Source: Lophius americanus
Lineage: Eukaryota > Chordata > Actinopteri > Lophiiformes > Lophiidae
DNA length: 64,000 bases
Direction: 5' to 3'
Assembly (NCBI GenBank): GCA_037951165.1
Contig: JBBDHG010000041.1
Coordinates: forward strand, 3,217,501-3,281,500
The notes beneath the pieces were generated by a model, which did no database searches, had not been told where the DNA came from, and saw only the letters and a list, made by a program, of their open reading frames with translations. Numbering within the stretch: position 1 is the stretch's first letter; the number at the start of each line of letters is the position of its first letter. Positions 22,808 to 35,602 of this stretch are shown piece by piece. A program made the translations under genes and the position numbers.

Positions 22808-23950
22808 AGGGAACCAAAGTTTGCTCTTTTAGTCTTCAGGCCACAATCACAGATTCAGGTTCATCAAAGTCCTGAACCTGTGATTTGGACCGCGTTCATG
22901 TGAGTTCTGAATGGTGTCGATGTAGCAGCAGTGTGAACGGCCCGTCCAGTTTTCATGCGGCTAATCTACATGTCTTTTCTTTCTTTATATTTCTTTATTT
23001 CTATTCTAATATCTGTAATTTATAATATTTGTCTTTATTTCATCTGCCCCGATGAATGGTTTTACAATAAGCCAAACTAGATTAAGCTCAGCTAACCTTG
23101 AGATCCACGCTGAGACACAGGAAGTGCAGCGTCCACTACGGTGAGGGGTAATAGAGTCGCAGCACCGTTTTAATAACAAGGTGGCGGTGAAGGATGTTGA
23201 AGAGGCGTGTCCAACGTAAGATTTTGTTTATCCTGTAAATGCTAGGGTTGGAACGGGATGGAGTTATTGCGTTGTGCTTGAAAGAGGTTTGACCGGTTTC
23301 TGGGAGAGTGTGTAGGTGTGTTTGGACTAAATACTTACTGCAAACAAATAATTCATACGGCATGAAAGGAAGTGCGTATGTGCGAGTGAGCCTGCAGGCA
23401 TTAGAAACGCACACGGCCCAGCGAATTTGAACCTGTCCAGAGGACAGATGACTTCATCATTACCTCACCCGGCTCTGCTGGAGGATTTATCAAAAACATG
23501 TGGCTCAACTCTCCCTGCACATTGCAAATCCGATCCAGTTCTGGACTCAGATATTTTTTTCCATTGTTAGAGGATGTGTGTGTCTTTGCGCACGGGCTTC
23601 AGTTTATTATCTTGGATTTTTTCTTGTTTCTGGGTTTCGACTTCATCCGTGGCTCATTTTGGCCTTTTTCCGCGTGTTACAGAGGCGTGGGTCCGACAGG
23701 GTTGGTCGGGATTGTGACCCGCTTCTGTAACACTCAATGAAAGCTCACGTAAAATATAGGAACCCATATTATAATGTAACCACACGGTACATTGCTTGTG
23801 TTTTGATTTTGTGACGATATGCAAAATCAAGTTTTGCTGTTTCGTCCTTTTTCCGGTTTTTGCATTAAGCTAACGTAAGTTAACGGGCTTTTGTACTAGT
23901 ATTTAGTATTCAGTCATTGGAGCAGTATCAACCCCCTTAAACTAGACACA
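22808..23950. other. non-coding stretch
   Basis: No gene was recognised. Minus-strand sequence at 23414-23340 ends in TGCA|GTAAGTATT, a good donor match, but no acceptor or conserved frame accompanies it. Confidence 0.4.
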
Positions 23951-23952
23951 TT

Positions 23953-24200
23953 CTGACGCCCCCGACAACAAGGGTTTATCCTCGAAAAGTCCCCAATCAT
24001 CTGCTTTGTACAACCAATCCCCCTGATTGAACTCATCAAATTACATTTGGAGCTATGTCAATAGCATTTTTCATAAAAAAAAAGGACGACCTAGTGAGGA
24101 AAATATGAACTATTAAAGTACAACACAATATTCACACGATAGATTTCCTCCAGTCGATTCATATCCACCAAATTTGGACTAAATCGGTTGAGAAATTATG
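23953..24200 (+). repeat. family A, 5' part
   Basis: It shows the family start (CCCCCGACAACAAGGGTTTATC, AAAAGTCCCCAAT, TTGTACAA), then GATAGATTTCCTCCAGTCGATTCATAT and GGACTAAATCGGTTGAGAAATTATGG. It breaks off 20 bp before an L2 tail at 24220, as if the L2 insertion or a deletion removed the rest. Confidence 0.7.
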
Positions 24201-24219
24201 GAAATATAAATATATATAT

Positions 24220-24371
24220 AAAACTTTAATTAACATTGCTGCTTTTTGGTCATGTTTTTATATATTCATTATTTTTATTTTTTTATTGATGCTTTTATCT
24301 GCTTTTACTTTGTAGCACTTTGAGACTTGATCCAAATGTAAAGTGCATTATAAATTAAATGTATTATTATA
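24220..24371 (+). mobile_element. L2-type LINE, 3' UTR only
   Basis: Starts at ACTTTAATTAACATTGCTGC and carries TTTTATCTGCTTTTACTTTG and GTAAAGTGCATTATAAATTA, as in the other L2 tails. It ends in a short ATT tail. No coding part remains. Confidence 0.9.
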
Positions 24372-24621
24372 ATGCGTGAGGATCATTTTTATTTTAGCAG
24401 TTATTATCAAAGCTGCTCTGTATTATACTTGGTTCCAATATCTTCATGTAAGGATGCCAGGAAGACACACGGCTATTGGCGCCACAATAAACAAACAATC
24501 ACCATGTCGGCTAAGATACACAGATATATAAATAACAGTATTACTGGGTTTTGATTAGCATGAATCGGCTAGTTTGACAGGTGACTCAAAGGTGATGATG
24601 TCATTATGCCATGAAATTTAG

Positions 24622-24850
24622 CAATCAGTCAATCTTTGTTTATGTAGCGTCAATTCACAACAACCGTTGTCCCAAGGTGTTTTCCAGAAAGCACCTTCTA
24701 GACCAAACTCTTTACGTAATTATCTTTCAGAGACCCAACAAATTCCTCCGTGAGCAAGAACTTGGCAACCGTGGCGAGAGAAAAAACTGCCGAAAGCAGA
24801 TCCGAGACTCGGGTGGGACGGCCGATATCAACAGATGTTTGTGACATGAT
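24622..24850 (+). repeat. dispersed repeat family F, copy 1
   Basis: AATCAGTCAATCTTTGTTTA, TCAATTCACAACAACCGTTG, AGACCAAACTCTTTACG, TTCCTCCGTGAGCAAGAACTTGG and GGCGAGAGAAAAAACTGC match the insertion at 39231-39500 in order and orientation. This is a common fish interspersed repeat, with a left end of AATC units. It is non-coding; I cannot name the class with confidence. Confidence 0.7.
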
Positions 24851-26044
24851 CTCAGTTCCCAGTTTGTTTCCTTTCTTTTCAAAGGAAGTCGTGTCTCTTC
24901 TCTCTGGCCGATCTGCAACAACAGAATCTTTTTTTTATCGCTCCGTCTCCTCTGACTGGAGGAGTCCGGAGGAGCTGAGCAATCTCTTCTTTCACCCTGT
25001 TGTGTTTGAACAATGAGGGCGCTGTTTGATGTGATGCACATGTGGGCTCAGTGTTTACACTCCAGAGTTGATCGTCGGCCAGAGCCAAAGGTCCCCCAGC
25101 CGGGTGGGGTTAGAATAACTTTATTATACACTTGTGGGCGGACGAATCGCTCAGAGCGTCCGCCCTGACATAGCATACAGCTGACTTACGTACTCAACCA
25201 TATGTGCTGTCACGTTGTTGTGTGTGCGTGTGTGCGTGGTTGATAATATTTACATGTGCGTCTAGTTTGCATGGTGTTCATAATACGTTTGTGTTTATGC
25301 AGGGTTTCATCTGGTTCTGTGTGAGGGGGCGGTCCCTGGCAGTGGGTGTTCCCTTCGCATAAATATTAGAGTGGAGTAACCACGGCAACAGGGTCAGCCT
25401 CCGATCATGGGAGAAGCGAAAGGGGGCCAAGTTTGGGCCAAATGGGCTTTTGAAGCAGACAGTGGCTCCTTTGATGACCCCATTAATGTGACTCTTATAG
25501 AGTCGCACATCTGCGATCAGGAAAGTTTGACGGGAGAATGTCGATTCCACTTCACGATTGCACCGGAGGGTTCACAGGTTCATCCCTTTTACTGTCGTTG
25601 CACATTGTACGATGAAATTTGCTCTCCTGAACATCGATAGATGATAAAAAACGACGTTAAAAAAAGTGTTGAAAGGCAGTGAAGCGGCGCAGTGGTTACG
25701 CTGCTGTCCTTTTATTTATTACACATAGCAGCTTAAAAGAGTAAAGCGGTCATGAAGAAGAATAAAGTAATAAAATACTCGATACTCGATATGGAATATT
25801 CTTTTTTCTTTTCTAGTGCCAAAATCGGTAGAAACTGTTTGTTGATAATTCATGCATTTTGATCGTGTTGCAGATAAGTTTGGTTTGGTTTTGTTTTTCA
25901 GTGCGTGTCTTGACCTCCACCCGCCTCTTTGAGAGAATAGCCTTTTACGTTTTATTTGAAAATAACACAGTTATTGGGGGGAGGTGGTATTTTGTTCGTG
26001 TCATTCCGTGACGGCTCTCGGATAGAAGCCCTTGAGTTCTTACA
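24851..26044. other. non-coding stretch
   Basis: No gene was recognised. At 25683-25712 GCGGCGCAGTGGTTACGCTG recalls the head of a fish repeat family containing GGTGGTGCAGTGGTTAGCGC, but only about 30 bp match. Confidence 0.4.
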
Positions 26045-26105
26045 GTTCTGTAGCCACATAGACCTAATTACGAGGAAGAACTGGAGTGATTTTGGCAAAG
26101 CTCGT
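26045..26105 (-). repeat. family A fragment
   Basis: GCCACATAGACCTAATTACG and AGGAAGAACTGGAGTGATTT match the minus-orientation landmarks of family A (compare 29780-29826). About 60 bp only. Confidence 0.6.
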
Positions 26106-26740
26106 CTCGTCAGCGATAAGATTGAATAAGTTCGTGTTTCTCTTCACTTTCTGCCCATTGAACATGTGAACCTTTGCAGGTGTGAACTGGAAACTTCCCT
26201 CTCGTGTGCAGAAACACCAGTTATCTCGTCTTCGGGTGATTGTCGTTACATAACTGTAAAAACGGATCATTCTGCTCCTGGAGAATCAAATCCACAAAGT
26301 CCTGAATCTTTTGGTCAGTTGTCCGTGAACCTCAAACGTTGGTGTTTACGTTGAGGACCAGCAGAATGCTGCCTCTGTCAGCAGAGAACGACACTGACTT
26401 GCTGTTTTGCCTGGGCAACTCGCCAAACATCAGAGCGTCGGCTCTGCCGCCGTCTGAGCCCAGAGGCTCCGCGTTGAAAGCGGCGTAACAAATCTTCCAG
26501 GTCACCTACTCGGCTGTCATTTTTGCATATTTACTGGCGGTGCCTAATTACTAATATGCACGGTGTTTCATTTTCTAATCATGCCAATGTGAATCCATGC
26601 GTCTGTGTGTCATTGTGTGTCGATGTGAGCTTCTTTTGTAGCTGAGCGTGTGCGTCTTTGTGTCCGTGTCTGTGTGTGTGTCCTGCCACGTGAGAAACTT
26701 CATAATGAGCGTGGACCCCTTCACTAAGTGGGGAAGAACT
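26106..26740. other. non-coding stretch
   Basis: No coding sequence or RNA gene was recognised between the family A fragment and the GT tract. Confidence 0.45.
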
Positions 26741-26774
26741 GTGTGTGTGTGTATGCGTGTGCGCGTGTGTGCGT

Positions 26775-26830
<56 letters not shown>

Positions 26831-26842
26831 GCGTGTGCGTGC
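26741..26842 (+). repeat. compound (GT)n/(GCGT)n microsatellite
   Basis: A pure GT core at about 26784-26825 is flanked on both sides by GCGTGT interruptions. Confidence 0.96.
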
Positions 26843-27284
26843 ACTGAATCTAATGATTCTTCCTGGCCTTATTTCTTTTCCGTCTTTTCTCTTTCTCTGT
26901 CTCTTTATTACCCCCCCTGCAAAAGTCCGACAGTGCAAAGTAACTCTTCTGGACCCTCACAAAGAAAACACACATGCAGTCCCATTCATCATAGTCAGCG
27001 GTCTTTGTTCTTCCTGCTGGACCTTCATTGAGTTTAGCCCCCTATGCTGTCATCATCTTGTCGGAAAGATGTACCGCGCAATGGCATTCTGGGTAATGAC
27101 CCTGCTGGTTTACAACCTGTATATCTAAAGGGCACTCATGGAACCACACAGCATGTCGGTGTCGGTTCTGTGCTGCTGATGACACGTCTTTCATGTGTCC
27201 GGCACCGTATTAACAGATTCGCCACAAACTTCATGATTCGGTATTTTCGGAAGATTGGTTGCAACTCTGCAAGATTTTTTTTCA
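26843..27284. other. non-coding stretch
   Basis: No gene recognised. Confidence 0.45.
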
Positions 27285-27640
27285 TCATACGATAACTAGA
27301 ACGCAGCGGCTGATTGCTGTGAGTTTTGGTTTGGATTCGGCGCTAGGTAGTTACACGCCTTTCACGCACACCAAGCGTTATGCTACCACGGCTACAAACG
27401 TCTCAGCAAAGCTGAAAAATCCCCAGAAGGCACAAAGCTCGCAGTTTTTAACAGCAGTATGGACAAAAAAAGCGGCGGAGGAACGAAAACCCTCAAAACT
27501 ACCGGCACAAAAAAAACTTAATCCCACACTTCAATTTTAATCACCCTGAGGAACATAGCAAGTTTCAAAAAGCTCATGTTAGCAGAGCGGCTAACGTTAG
27601 GAGAGCAGCTAAAGCTAGCGAGAGCGCAGAGCCAGCCGCG
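27285..27640 (-). mobile_element. hAT-like nonautonomous element, partial copy
   Basis: It matches the element at 3278-3891 in reverse orientation: CGGCTGATTGCTGTGAG, ACCACGGCTACAAACGTCTC, GAGGAACATAGCAAGTTTC and GCTAAAGCTAGCGAGAGCGC. Terminal repeats are not preserved. A 93-residue plus-strand frame crosses it but has no motif. Confidence 0.65.
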
Positions 27641-29509
27641 AGCCCGCTGTATTTACATATGTATAGTATCAAAAAGTTCCAACACCTCTAAACACCAACA
27701 AGTGTCTGCACTTCCTTGAATATTCCCACATTTCTTTGTTAGGGATCAAAGTCATGACCGGGACACATGCTTTGATCTCTGACACACAGGGGGATGATTG
27801 TCATGGTTGCATTCTTCTTTGCAGCCACTCTGCACAGACATCTTTTGCATACCAAGCCCTGATGCTACTTCAGGTTTCTCAAGTGTTCCCAAACCTCTAA
27901 TTTCACTTCTTTCTTTTTTTTGGGTGGGTGCTTTTCTTCATACGAAGAAAAGCCGCAAAACCTCACTTTTCAAAGAATGGGAGCAGGTTTGCTGTAAAAA
28001 CGGCAAAAACTTCATAAAAATACCATCATTGTTTAAAAAAAAAAGAAAGAAAAGAAGATGAATCAAGTCTTGCGGGGCTTTTATTCATAGACTTTTATTT
28101 CATTTGTAGATAAAAAGATCCGGTGCAAAGTGCAGCTCGATCAAGTAACTAAAAATGTGTGTGTTCACGTTAAATGACCTCCTGTGGGTCCGGGATGCTC
28201 TTTTGCATCAAAAACCAACATTTACCACATCGTGTTTCACTGCTTTAGCCGGCACACCCATGGCCCAGTTCCTGTTTGTGGACACACAAACCCACAGCAT
28301 GGTAGTGTTACAACACACAAACACACACACACACACACACACACAGTTATAATTCCCTGTTGGCAGCACAGAGCTGAGTTGGCTTCTGGGTCCTGGTCTT
28401 GGTGTGGGTATGTACTCGCCTGTCCTCTGTCGTCTCATCTCTAACTGGGTCAGCCCGTGTTCTGTATGATGATTCTCATCCTCTCCGCCGCTGAACTAAA
28501 ACGCTGTGTCAGCACTTCCCATCATGCTCTTATTGTCGTTGTGGCTGTTATTCTTTGCCGTTCGTCACGCCTTTAATTCATTTGGTGTTTTTTTCTTTGC
28601 ATGTGTATTCAGACAATGCTGATAAGTGTTTATTTTACTTCTGCATCCGGGATTCCTTGTTTAATCAATCAGTCTGGTTTTGCACGCTCGGACGTTTTTG
28701 TGGGGGTTTATTTGTTCGGATTTTTTTCGGGCCCATAGGCCATTATTGACCGGACAACTGAAGATGGACAGGAAACAGGGAGAAAGAGACGGGGAGGTGA
28801 CGTCCACCGAAGGGTCACAGCTGGAATCCCACCTGTGACCATGTACACGAAAACTCCGCCTCTGTACGGCGTCCAGAGCTACAACGGCGGCCCACATGTT
28901 GTGTTTTTTTAAGAGTGTTGATCGAGCTGGCCCTAGAGATAGTCTGTATTTAAAGGAACAGTTTATCATGAGCGCTGATAGTACTGGTTCTGGCTGAAGC
29001 TGTGAGTGAGTGTGTGTGTGTGTGTGTGTGTGTGGTGTCACTGGATCCGTAGAACGGTCTCGCTGCTAATCCACAGCTCGTTTATGTTGCTTCCTGCGAG
29101 AGCAGAAATATCCACGCCGGACATGTTTGTATTCAAGTATACCCGCGAATATGACCTCTTGTGCGTCCTTGCCAAAAATACCACTCTGGTCTCCATGCAG
29201 TCAAATCCACCATAGTGGTCAAACTGGGTTTGGATCATTGGTTCACGGATAATGAATGAATGAATGAATGAATGAATGAATGAATCTTTGGTTAATATCA
29301 GTGCTAGAGTGCAAGACTGAATACTGTAATATATATGTTTGTATATTCTTTTCATTTCTTTACACATATAAGGTCGGGTACTGTTCACTTTAATACCGGC
29401 GTCTGAACCCAGTGGTTCTTTTCAGTTCTTTGCCCTCCATGAAATCACAAAAACGCAGAATCAGCTGTAAGAAAACGGGTGAACAAATATGAAAGATGAA
29501 TCTTCTTAA
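27641..29509. other. non-coding stretch with small microsatellites
   Basis: No gene was recognised. It contains (AC)12 at 28321-28345, (GT)12 at 29011-29034 and (GAAT)8 at 29251-29284. The open frames here are short and without motifs. Confidence 0.5.
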
Positions 29510-29680
29510 CAGAGGCGCACCGTTCAATTCTCGGTCCGATCGATCGGCGCAACACTGCGCCTGATTCGGTGCCGGTTACACACATGCGCCGCTCAAGCTA
29601 ACCAACCACGAGCTAGCACGGCTAAAAATGTCACAGCAGCAAACCGGAAAAACTCCGGAAAAAAGAGAAAGCTCGCCAAA
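29510..29680 (-). mobile_element. hAT-like element end, reverse orientation
   Basis: CAGAGGCGCACCG and GTCCGATCGATCGG give the terminal repeat in a form closer to the canonical hAT start CAGRG. TTACACACATGCGCCGC, GAGCTAGCACGGCTAAAAAT and GTCACAGCAGCAAACCGGAA follow. The match stops where family A begins at 29684. Confidence 0.65.
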
Positions 29681-29683
29681 GGT

Positions 29684-29995
29684 CGGGGATATTATAGATT
29701 CGTCATCGCCAACACCGTAGATCCTTCGTTTGAATTGCGGTAACTCGAAAACTTCATCATGGATCAATTTCAAATTATGTACCCACATAGACATTATGGC
29801 GAGGAAGAACTGGAGTGATTTTGAGAAAGTTTGGTTGTGAAACAGACACTTTATTTCCAAACAATTATCAGACCATAATTCCCCAACCGTTCTAGATCTA
29901 TCTCGTATATATTGATATATTTTATTCTAATAGGTCATACTTTACTCACTAGGGGGAGCTCTTTACGAATACCACTGATTATTACTCCCCCCCGA
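29684..29995 (-). repeat. family A, reverse orientation
   Basis: Landmarks are GTCGGGGATATTATAGATTC, GTCATCGCC, AGATCCTTCG, ACCCACATAGACATTATGGC, GAGGAAGAACTGGAGTGATT, CATAATTCCCCAACCGTTC and ACTCACTAGGGGGAGCTC. It directly abuts a truncated hAT-like end, which suggests a nested insertion or a preferred target. Confidence 0.7.
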
Positions 29996-30039
29996 TGAAG
30001 GACACCCACCAATATGTGCAGAAACAAACATGTGCCGTC
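29996..30039. other. short spacer
   Basis: Nothing recognised. Confidence 0.4.
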
Positions 30040-30236
30040 ACATGTTGTTTTTCTTCACCTCTCCTGGTCTAGTAACTTGTATTTCTCTCTTCACTGGTTA
30101 TTTTTGCATTTTACGCTGATATGGTTTCACCACTATCGTTTCTGCTTTTTCTCACCGTGACGCCGTGAATTTCCCCACCGCAGGACTAATAAAGGTCAAC
30201 CTTATCTTATCTTATCTTATCTTATCTTATCTTATC
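30040..30236 (+). mobile_element. LINE 3' end with (CTTAT)7 tail
   Basis: GTGACGCCGTGAATTTCCCC, then ACTAATAAAGGTCAAC and seven CTTAT units (30201-30236) form the usual 3' end of a fish non-LTR retrotransposon: a pyrimidine-rich UTR, an AATAAA signal and a short tandem tail. The clade cannot be told from the UTR alone. Confidence 0.65.
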
Positions 30237-31815
30237 AGCCATGAACTCAGGGTGGTTGGTCTGTTTTTGTCCAACTTTCGACTCCAGAAGATCCATCTTG
30301 TAAATATCATATTTTTACTCTAGTAGTCCATATCCCCCCACACACACACTTCCTCTCCCCCCTGCCCAATATTTCCCATCCTGAGTGTGAGAGAACACTT
30401 TCAATTACTCAAGGTAATGAGTAATAAGACGTTGCATCACTTCCTGTTACATTCAGACGGCGACACATGGTGGGCGGATCCACCATTAAACAGTTAAATA
30501 CTGTCCCGGTCCGATAGAAGGTAAATGTTAGGCAGATCCTCAGACGTTGATAAAAGTAGAATAAACTATATTAATGTCGCTGAAATGAAATACTATATTT
30601 TCCAGAGCCAACCCTTAAAGTTCTGCGAGTTAATTTTTATTGTGTTTATACTTTTTCCAGTAGTTTTATATTCTCTTGAGTCCTGCAGGAAATGAAGGCG
30701 ATTGCAGAAAACGTTGAGTGATGAATAAAAAAAAACAAAAAAACTGCAGTGTCAGTCCAAACTGTAAAATAGGATCACATTACAATATAAATGTTCCTTT
30801 TCTTGTACTGTAGAAATCAGGGCTGTGAATATATATATTTTTCTCAACATGTGAATTGGTTGGTGCACAGTTGTGAGACTGCAGGATCTGAAAATATCTA
30901 ATATGGAAAATAAAGTCTAATGTGCCTTTTTCTCTTTTTGCTGATTGATTTAATGAAAAAAAAAAAATCATTATTTATGAACCTGATTTAAAGGTTTTAA
31001 CCAGACATGGATGTGCATCAGATTCACTCGTTCACATGATTTCTTGCCTCAAACATTATAAACATTATAATGAAAAAAAAAAAAAACAGAATTAGTTTTA
31101 TGTTAAGAATGTAAATTTTTGTTGTTGTATTTTTTTGTGTTTTTTGAGTTAATGGTGACATTTTTGGCAACAATTTTAATTAAAGATCATTTGAATAGAT
31201 GATAATAAAAAAAAAGTTGTTTTTTCCTTTTTAAACATTTAAAAAAAAGAAAAAAACAGATTCTCTCGACAGTCCTTCCATCTTATCGTCTCCCTGTCCA
31301 ATCGGACCAGCGCCCACACACTCACAGAATCAGTGTTTCCACTGAGGATGTATCTGGTGGGGCTCGGGGAGAGATACCCTGTCAGGAGTGCGTGGCGTCG
31401 TGTCACATGTCTCAGACTCTTGTCGCAGGATGGGAAATATGGGAAGGCTGTATTTCCTTTGCCCCAGCAGAGGAAATAACTGGATGGCACCCATCTTTTG
31501 TTCGGTCCTTCAACGACGGTCACCGATACTCTTTTGTGTGGGAAGTCAGGGAAACAGAACATGTAGTTCTGTAGATGACTCCGCCCCCCCCATCATGTTT
31601 CTGAGGCTTTTTACGGGCCATTTACACAATACTGTGTTTTAAGAGCAATTGTTGTGGACAACTTGGATGACTGATGTCATCCATGCTGTGGTCAAAGAGG
31701 CGGCGCTGGTATGTCCTCAACATGATGTCATCACTTTTAGCCCCGTGTTCCGGAAAAATGTGTTTCGTGGCCTCTGGGACACGACAATAATAGGAAAAAA
31801 TGAAAATGAGGTCCT
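30237..31815. other. A+T-rich non-coding stretch
   Basis: No gene was recognised. Several A-runs and T-runs of 8-14 bp lie at 30727-31255. The minus-strand 107-residue frame at 31239-31562 has no motif that I recognise. Confidence 0.45.
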
Positions 31816-31871
31816 GTGCGTGTGTGTGCGTGTGTGTGTGTGGGTGTATGTGTGTGTGTGTGTGTGTGTGT
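31816..31871 (+). repeat. interrupted (GT)n microsatellite
   Basis: GTGCGTGTGTGTGCG start, GGGTGTATG interruption, then (TG)10. Confidence 0.93.
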
Positions 31872-32029
31872 TATGAGTTTTTAACTCCGGAATGTTCCCA
31901 ACACGGACACAAGAGAAGGGTCTTTCATGAAGAGTTGGTCTGGTGACACATCTGATGAGGGGTTGAAGGGTTCGGCTGCTGTGGCGTAAACACTTTTGCT
32001 GAACACAGAACCAGAACCAGAGACAGAAA

Positions 32030-32225
32030 GCTGCTGATGTCTACATCGTAAAACGAGGTTCTTAATTCAGGCGGGTTCCTCTTATTTAAGTTATTATCAG
32101 CCTCTAAATCTACGGCAACGCCAATAAACTCTCTTGTGTATCTCTCAAAGACTCTGCAGCCGCTCCTCCTCTGCGCCTTCCACTTCAGCGTCTCTGTGCA
32201 GCCCACCGGGCGCCCAAAACTTCCC
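32030..32225. repeat. dispersed repeat family D, copy 2
   Basis: Matches 690-850 in order (CCTCTAAATCTAC, GTATCTCTCAAAG, CTCTGCAGCCGCT, CGCCTTCCACTTC, CAGCCCACCGGG). On the minus strand it reads as an open frame that includes RRSGCRVFERYTREFIGV and VDLEADNNL, so the parent element may have coded for protein on that strand. I do not recognise the family. Confidence 0.55.
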
Positions 32226-33889
32226 CCAAAGGAACATTAAAGGAGCAGATGCAGAAATAGCCACGTTGTGACATCACTACTCCAAATTGCTGATTATTTG
32301 TTTTTCATTTTAAATGCAAACCTCGGCGAAGCAGCTGATTGTCGACCTTGAAACAGGACATCAAGGTTAAACGTCAGAGACTTTAAAGTCACGTTAGATG
32401 GAAATGCTATCTCATCATGTTAAAGAAACACATTTCTGACTCCGCCCCCTTTACCCAGATCCACTTCAAATAAATAATATACCAAAATATTTTTTGCGTT
32501 CCTTTATGCCAGACGCCAAATCCTCAAGTCAAGATTAATCCATTTTATGTTCAGTAGTTTATGAGTGTAAATGGAGAAGGTTATAAGAAGCCTCCATTTC
32601 GCAATGTTTAAGAAAGGGAGAGCAAATTCCAGCCCATAATTCAGTTTCAACTCTAAATGTCCTGCTAAGAGATAGACGAGCAGACAGAAAAACAGGCGGA
32701 CTTTTTAAACATAAGGAACGGAACCACATATTCACTGTTGTGAAAAAAAAGATTTGTGTTTTTTGGTCAACTTTCTGGAAAACCCCTGTGAGGAAGAATG
32801 TCAACAGAGAAACGGAGAGAGCATGGGCCTCTCTGCGAACAACTGTCTGCACAACAGACGTACAACAGACACACAACGACATATTTACAGTAACAAATCC
32901 AACCTTGGTACTGTTGTGCCGGGTCGGAGGTTTGGATTCTCTGAGTGCTTTCTGGTTCGGAATTGTTTTGACGTCTAGTTTCATCACATGGGACTTGAAC
33001 AGCGGTTATCTTGTTGTGTGTTGGAGCCTTTTATCTCCCTGCTATAGCAACAAAAACCACTATGTTTCCTGGACCCTGGTTCTTGATAGCACCACAGCTG
33101 ACCACCGTCATAGTTACTAATTACTGTGGCTAGCGGAGATTGACAAGCTTGTATAAACGTGGTTTGTTGTAGTCTCCTTGTTTGAAGGATCGTCCATGTT
33201 TTCATTTTGTGAAGAGGTCGGACTAGAAGTTTAGTCTTGCTTTGACACTTTGTTAAAGCCAAAGCATTCTGGGAAATCTAAAGCTGCCTTGTCCTTTTGC
33301 TGTTTCCACATATTGCCTCATTATCTTACCCCGGGAGGATATTATGATTAAAAACAGGTTGATTTTTATTTTATTTTTAACCACATTAACATTTTAGAAA
33401 ATGTCTTCTTCTAATGGTTCCTGTCTTATAATAAGACCCACATTCCAACACAACCAGTAAAATGGTTAATACTTATCCTTAGTGCCACAAGTTTACACAA
33501 ATCATTCCATAAGTAGTAAAAAAGAATCACCTGTCCTCCCCCTTAAACTTAATGAACTGAGTCTCCAGCCATCAGTGTGACCAAATACTCGGCCTTTCTC
33601 AACCTGTCGGACAAAATTAGACTAATGAGATGTTGGATTTGGCAAAACCGGACAGAAACTTGGCTCTCATCCCAGACCTTCTACAGAGTAAAGTCAGGTT
33701 TCCGGTGTCTTCGCACCACATCGTTAGCCGACCTCAACCATCCTGATACGGCTTCAGCATGAAGCCACATTTAACACTTTTCTCCAAACTCTATATCACA
33801 GACAAAGACCTTGTTTGTGCCCGGATAGTCTCCCCCAACGAGGCCGCCACAGTGGTCAGCAGAAAAGCTTCTTATGTAACCGTGGAGTT
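32226..33889. other. non-coding stretch
   Basis: No gene was recognised. The larger open frames (minus 32559-32987, plus 32740-33120) overlap on opposite strands and have no family motifs. Confidence 0.45.
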
Positions 33890-35560
33890 TTTTTTCCGTT
33901 TTTTTTGCCCCGTCTGACTCAATCTCCCCGAAATAGAAAATAATTAGTATGTCTAGAGGGGAAGCGGATCAAAACGCGCCTCGGTACATAAGAAATGAAG
34001 TGTGTCACATAGCATTAGAGAGCATAACCTCCAGCAACCCTTTAATGATGAGAGTCCTCTCTTGAGGACGCTGGTCAGAGCCCTTTAGCGGCGCTTTATG
34101 CTAATCTCTCAACTCTAGTTCAATCATATTGGATAAACTGTCAAAAAGATGACAAAATAATTCCAACGCCAGATGTGTGATAATGAGTCTATAAGAAAGT
34201 CTTTGGCGCTAAGACTCCCCCCCCTTTGGAGTGTGGATACTGGTGGTGGTGGCTGATGACTCTGCTGAGGCGGAAGAATGATGAGGCTGATGTTATTGAC
34301 ACCTGAATGATGCCCCAGACCATGAAACAGGTGATTGAGGCTGAGCAGGTGTGAAGAGGATAACGCGGCGGTTTGAGCCGTAACTGTTGCCTCGGTGCAC
34401 CAAAGGATAGTCTTCCTTAGTGAACATTAGCTGGATCTCTATTACATGAAAAAAAAGGAAGGGAGGAGGAAGGGAAGAAGCTACTGGGCTATAAAGGGGG
34501 CACCAGCTAGCTAGCTAGCTAGCATGCTCCTAGGTGTTTTCTTGCACACCTGGCAAACGGTATACGGGTCAATTAGCATAATTCTTTACGGGAATGTTTA
34601 ATAATATTATTATTACATAATATTCAACAACATATTTGATACAACAAAAGTGGAGAGCTGTAAAAACATCACAAAGCATCGATTCAGTTTTGTCATATTA
34701 AACTTTGCGATGCCTAATGGCACATGGGAAATGAATGAGACCCGCGTGTAAAACTGTAAACTGGCTTCACTAAACAAACTTTGTTTACAAAAGGTTTTTA
34801 ATCCCTCAGCAAACCGAGCTCACAGATTTGTCCACGTCTTAAAAATAGCAGACATCTCTCTGTGTTTAGCCGCTCAGACTTCATGAAAGTCTGTTTTGGG
34901 AACTGGCCAAGACAATTTCAATTGGTTCAACTCCTAAAGAAACGTCGGGGAACTCCCAGAAGATGTGGACATGACCAACGGACATGGTACCCCACTTTCT
35001 CCGACATCATTTAATCACTTTATCACCCTGAACGCCTGAATTCTTCCACGCCTTTATAATCAGGGTTGAGATGTTTTTGATATATTATTCCGGGCCAATC
35101 CCACTATTCCCAGTGGCCAATTATCATTACAAAGGAATGCGCGCACAACACCCTCAGCAATAACAGATCTCACATGCTATCAATAGCTCCGGTGTTCTCC
35201 GGCGGCGGGCCACACCGCCTGGTGTTGACACAGTTGGTGTTTGTGCAGATGACATTGATGACTATCAAGGGCAGAGCGAGACCCTCGGGCCATCTGACGC
35301 TCTTTGTAGTCGCCAGCTCAGAACGCCAGCACAGTGGAATCTCCGTAGTGGAAACTGTGGACCGCCGACTGATATCCCACTAACAGAAGACCCCTGAGAG
35401 TTCACCAGTGCAAACACAAAAACACCGTCAGCAACTGGGCCAAAGGAGTGGATGGTTGGGATTTCTGTGTTACGCAGACCTGAACATAATGAACGCTGGG
35501 ATCAGATGTTGATTCAGTTCTACACAAGTTCTCCTCCCAGAAAAGACTTTTACTCTAAGA
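33890..35560. promoter_or_regulatory. repeat-free block, candidate conserved regulatory DNA
   Basis: Unlike its surroundings this 1.7 kb has no mobile-element match and almost no tandem repeat (only GCTA x4 at about 34506-34522). It is dense in homeodomain/POU-type words such as CCTTTAATGATG (about 34040), TTTATGCTAATCTC (about 34095), TCAATTAGCATAATTC (about 34570), ACAAACTTTGTTTAC (about 34776) and GCCAATTATCATTAC (about 35115). Such sequence is typical of developmental enhancers. No conservation data were available, so this is inference. Confidence 0.3.
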
Positions 35561-35602
35561 AATAAGGTAGAGAAAGAAAGGATTTTTACATTTAAATTTT
35601 TT

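Noticed and set aside
25683..25712. SINE head (GCGGCGCAGTGGTTACGCTG)
   Set aside because: Only about 30 bp match and no body or tail follows.
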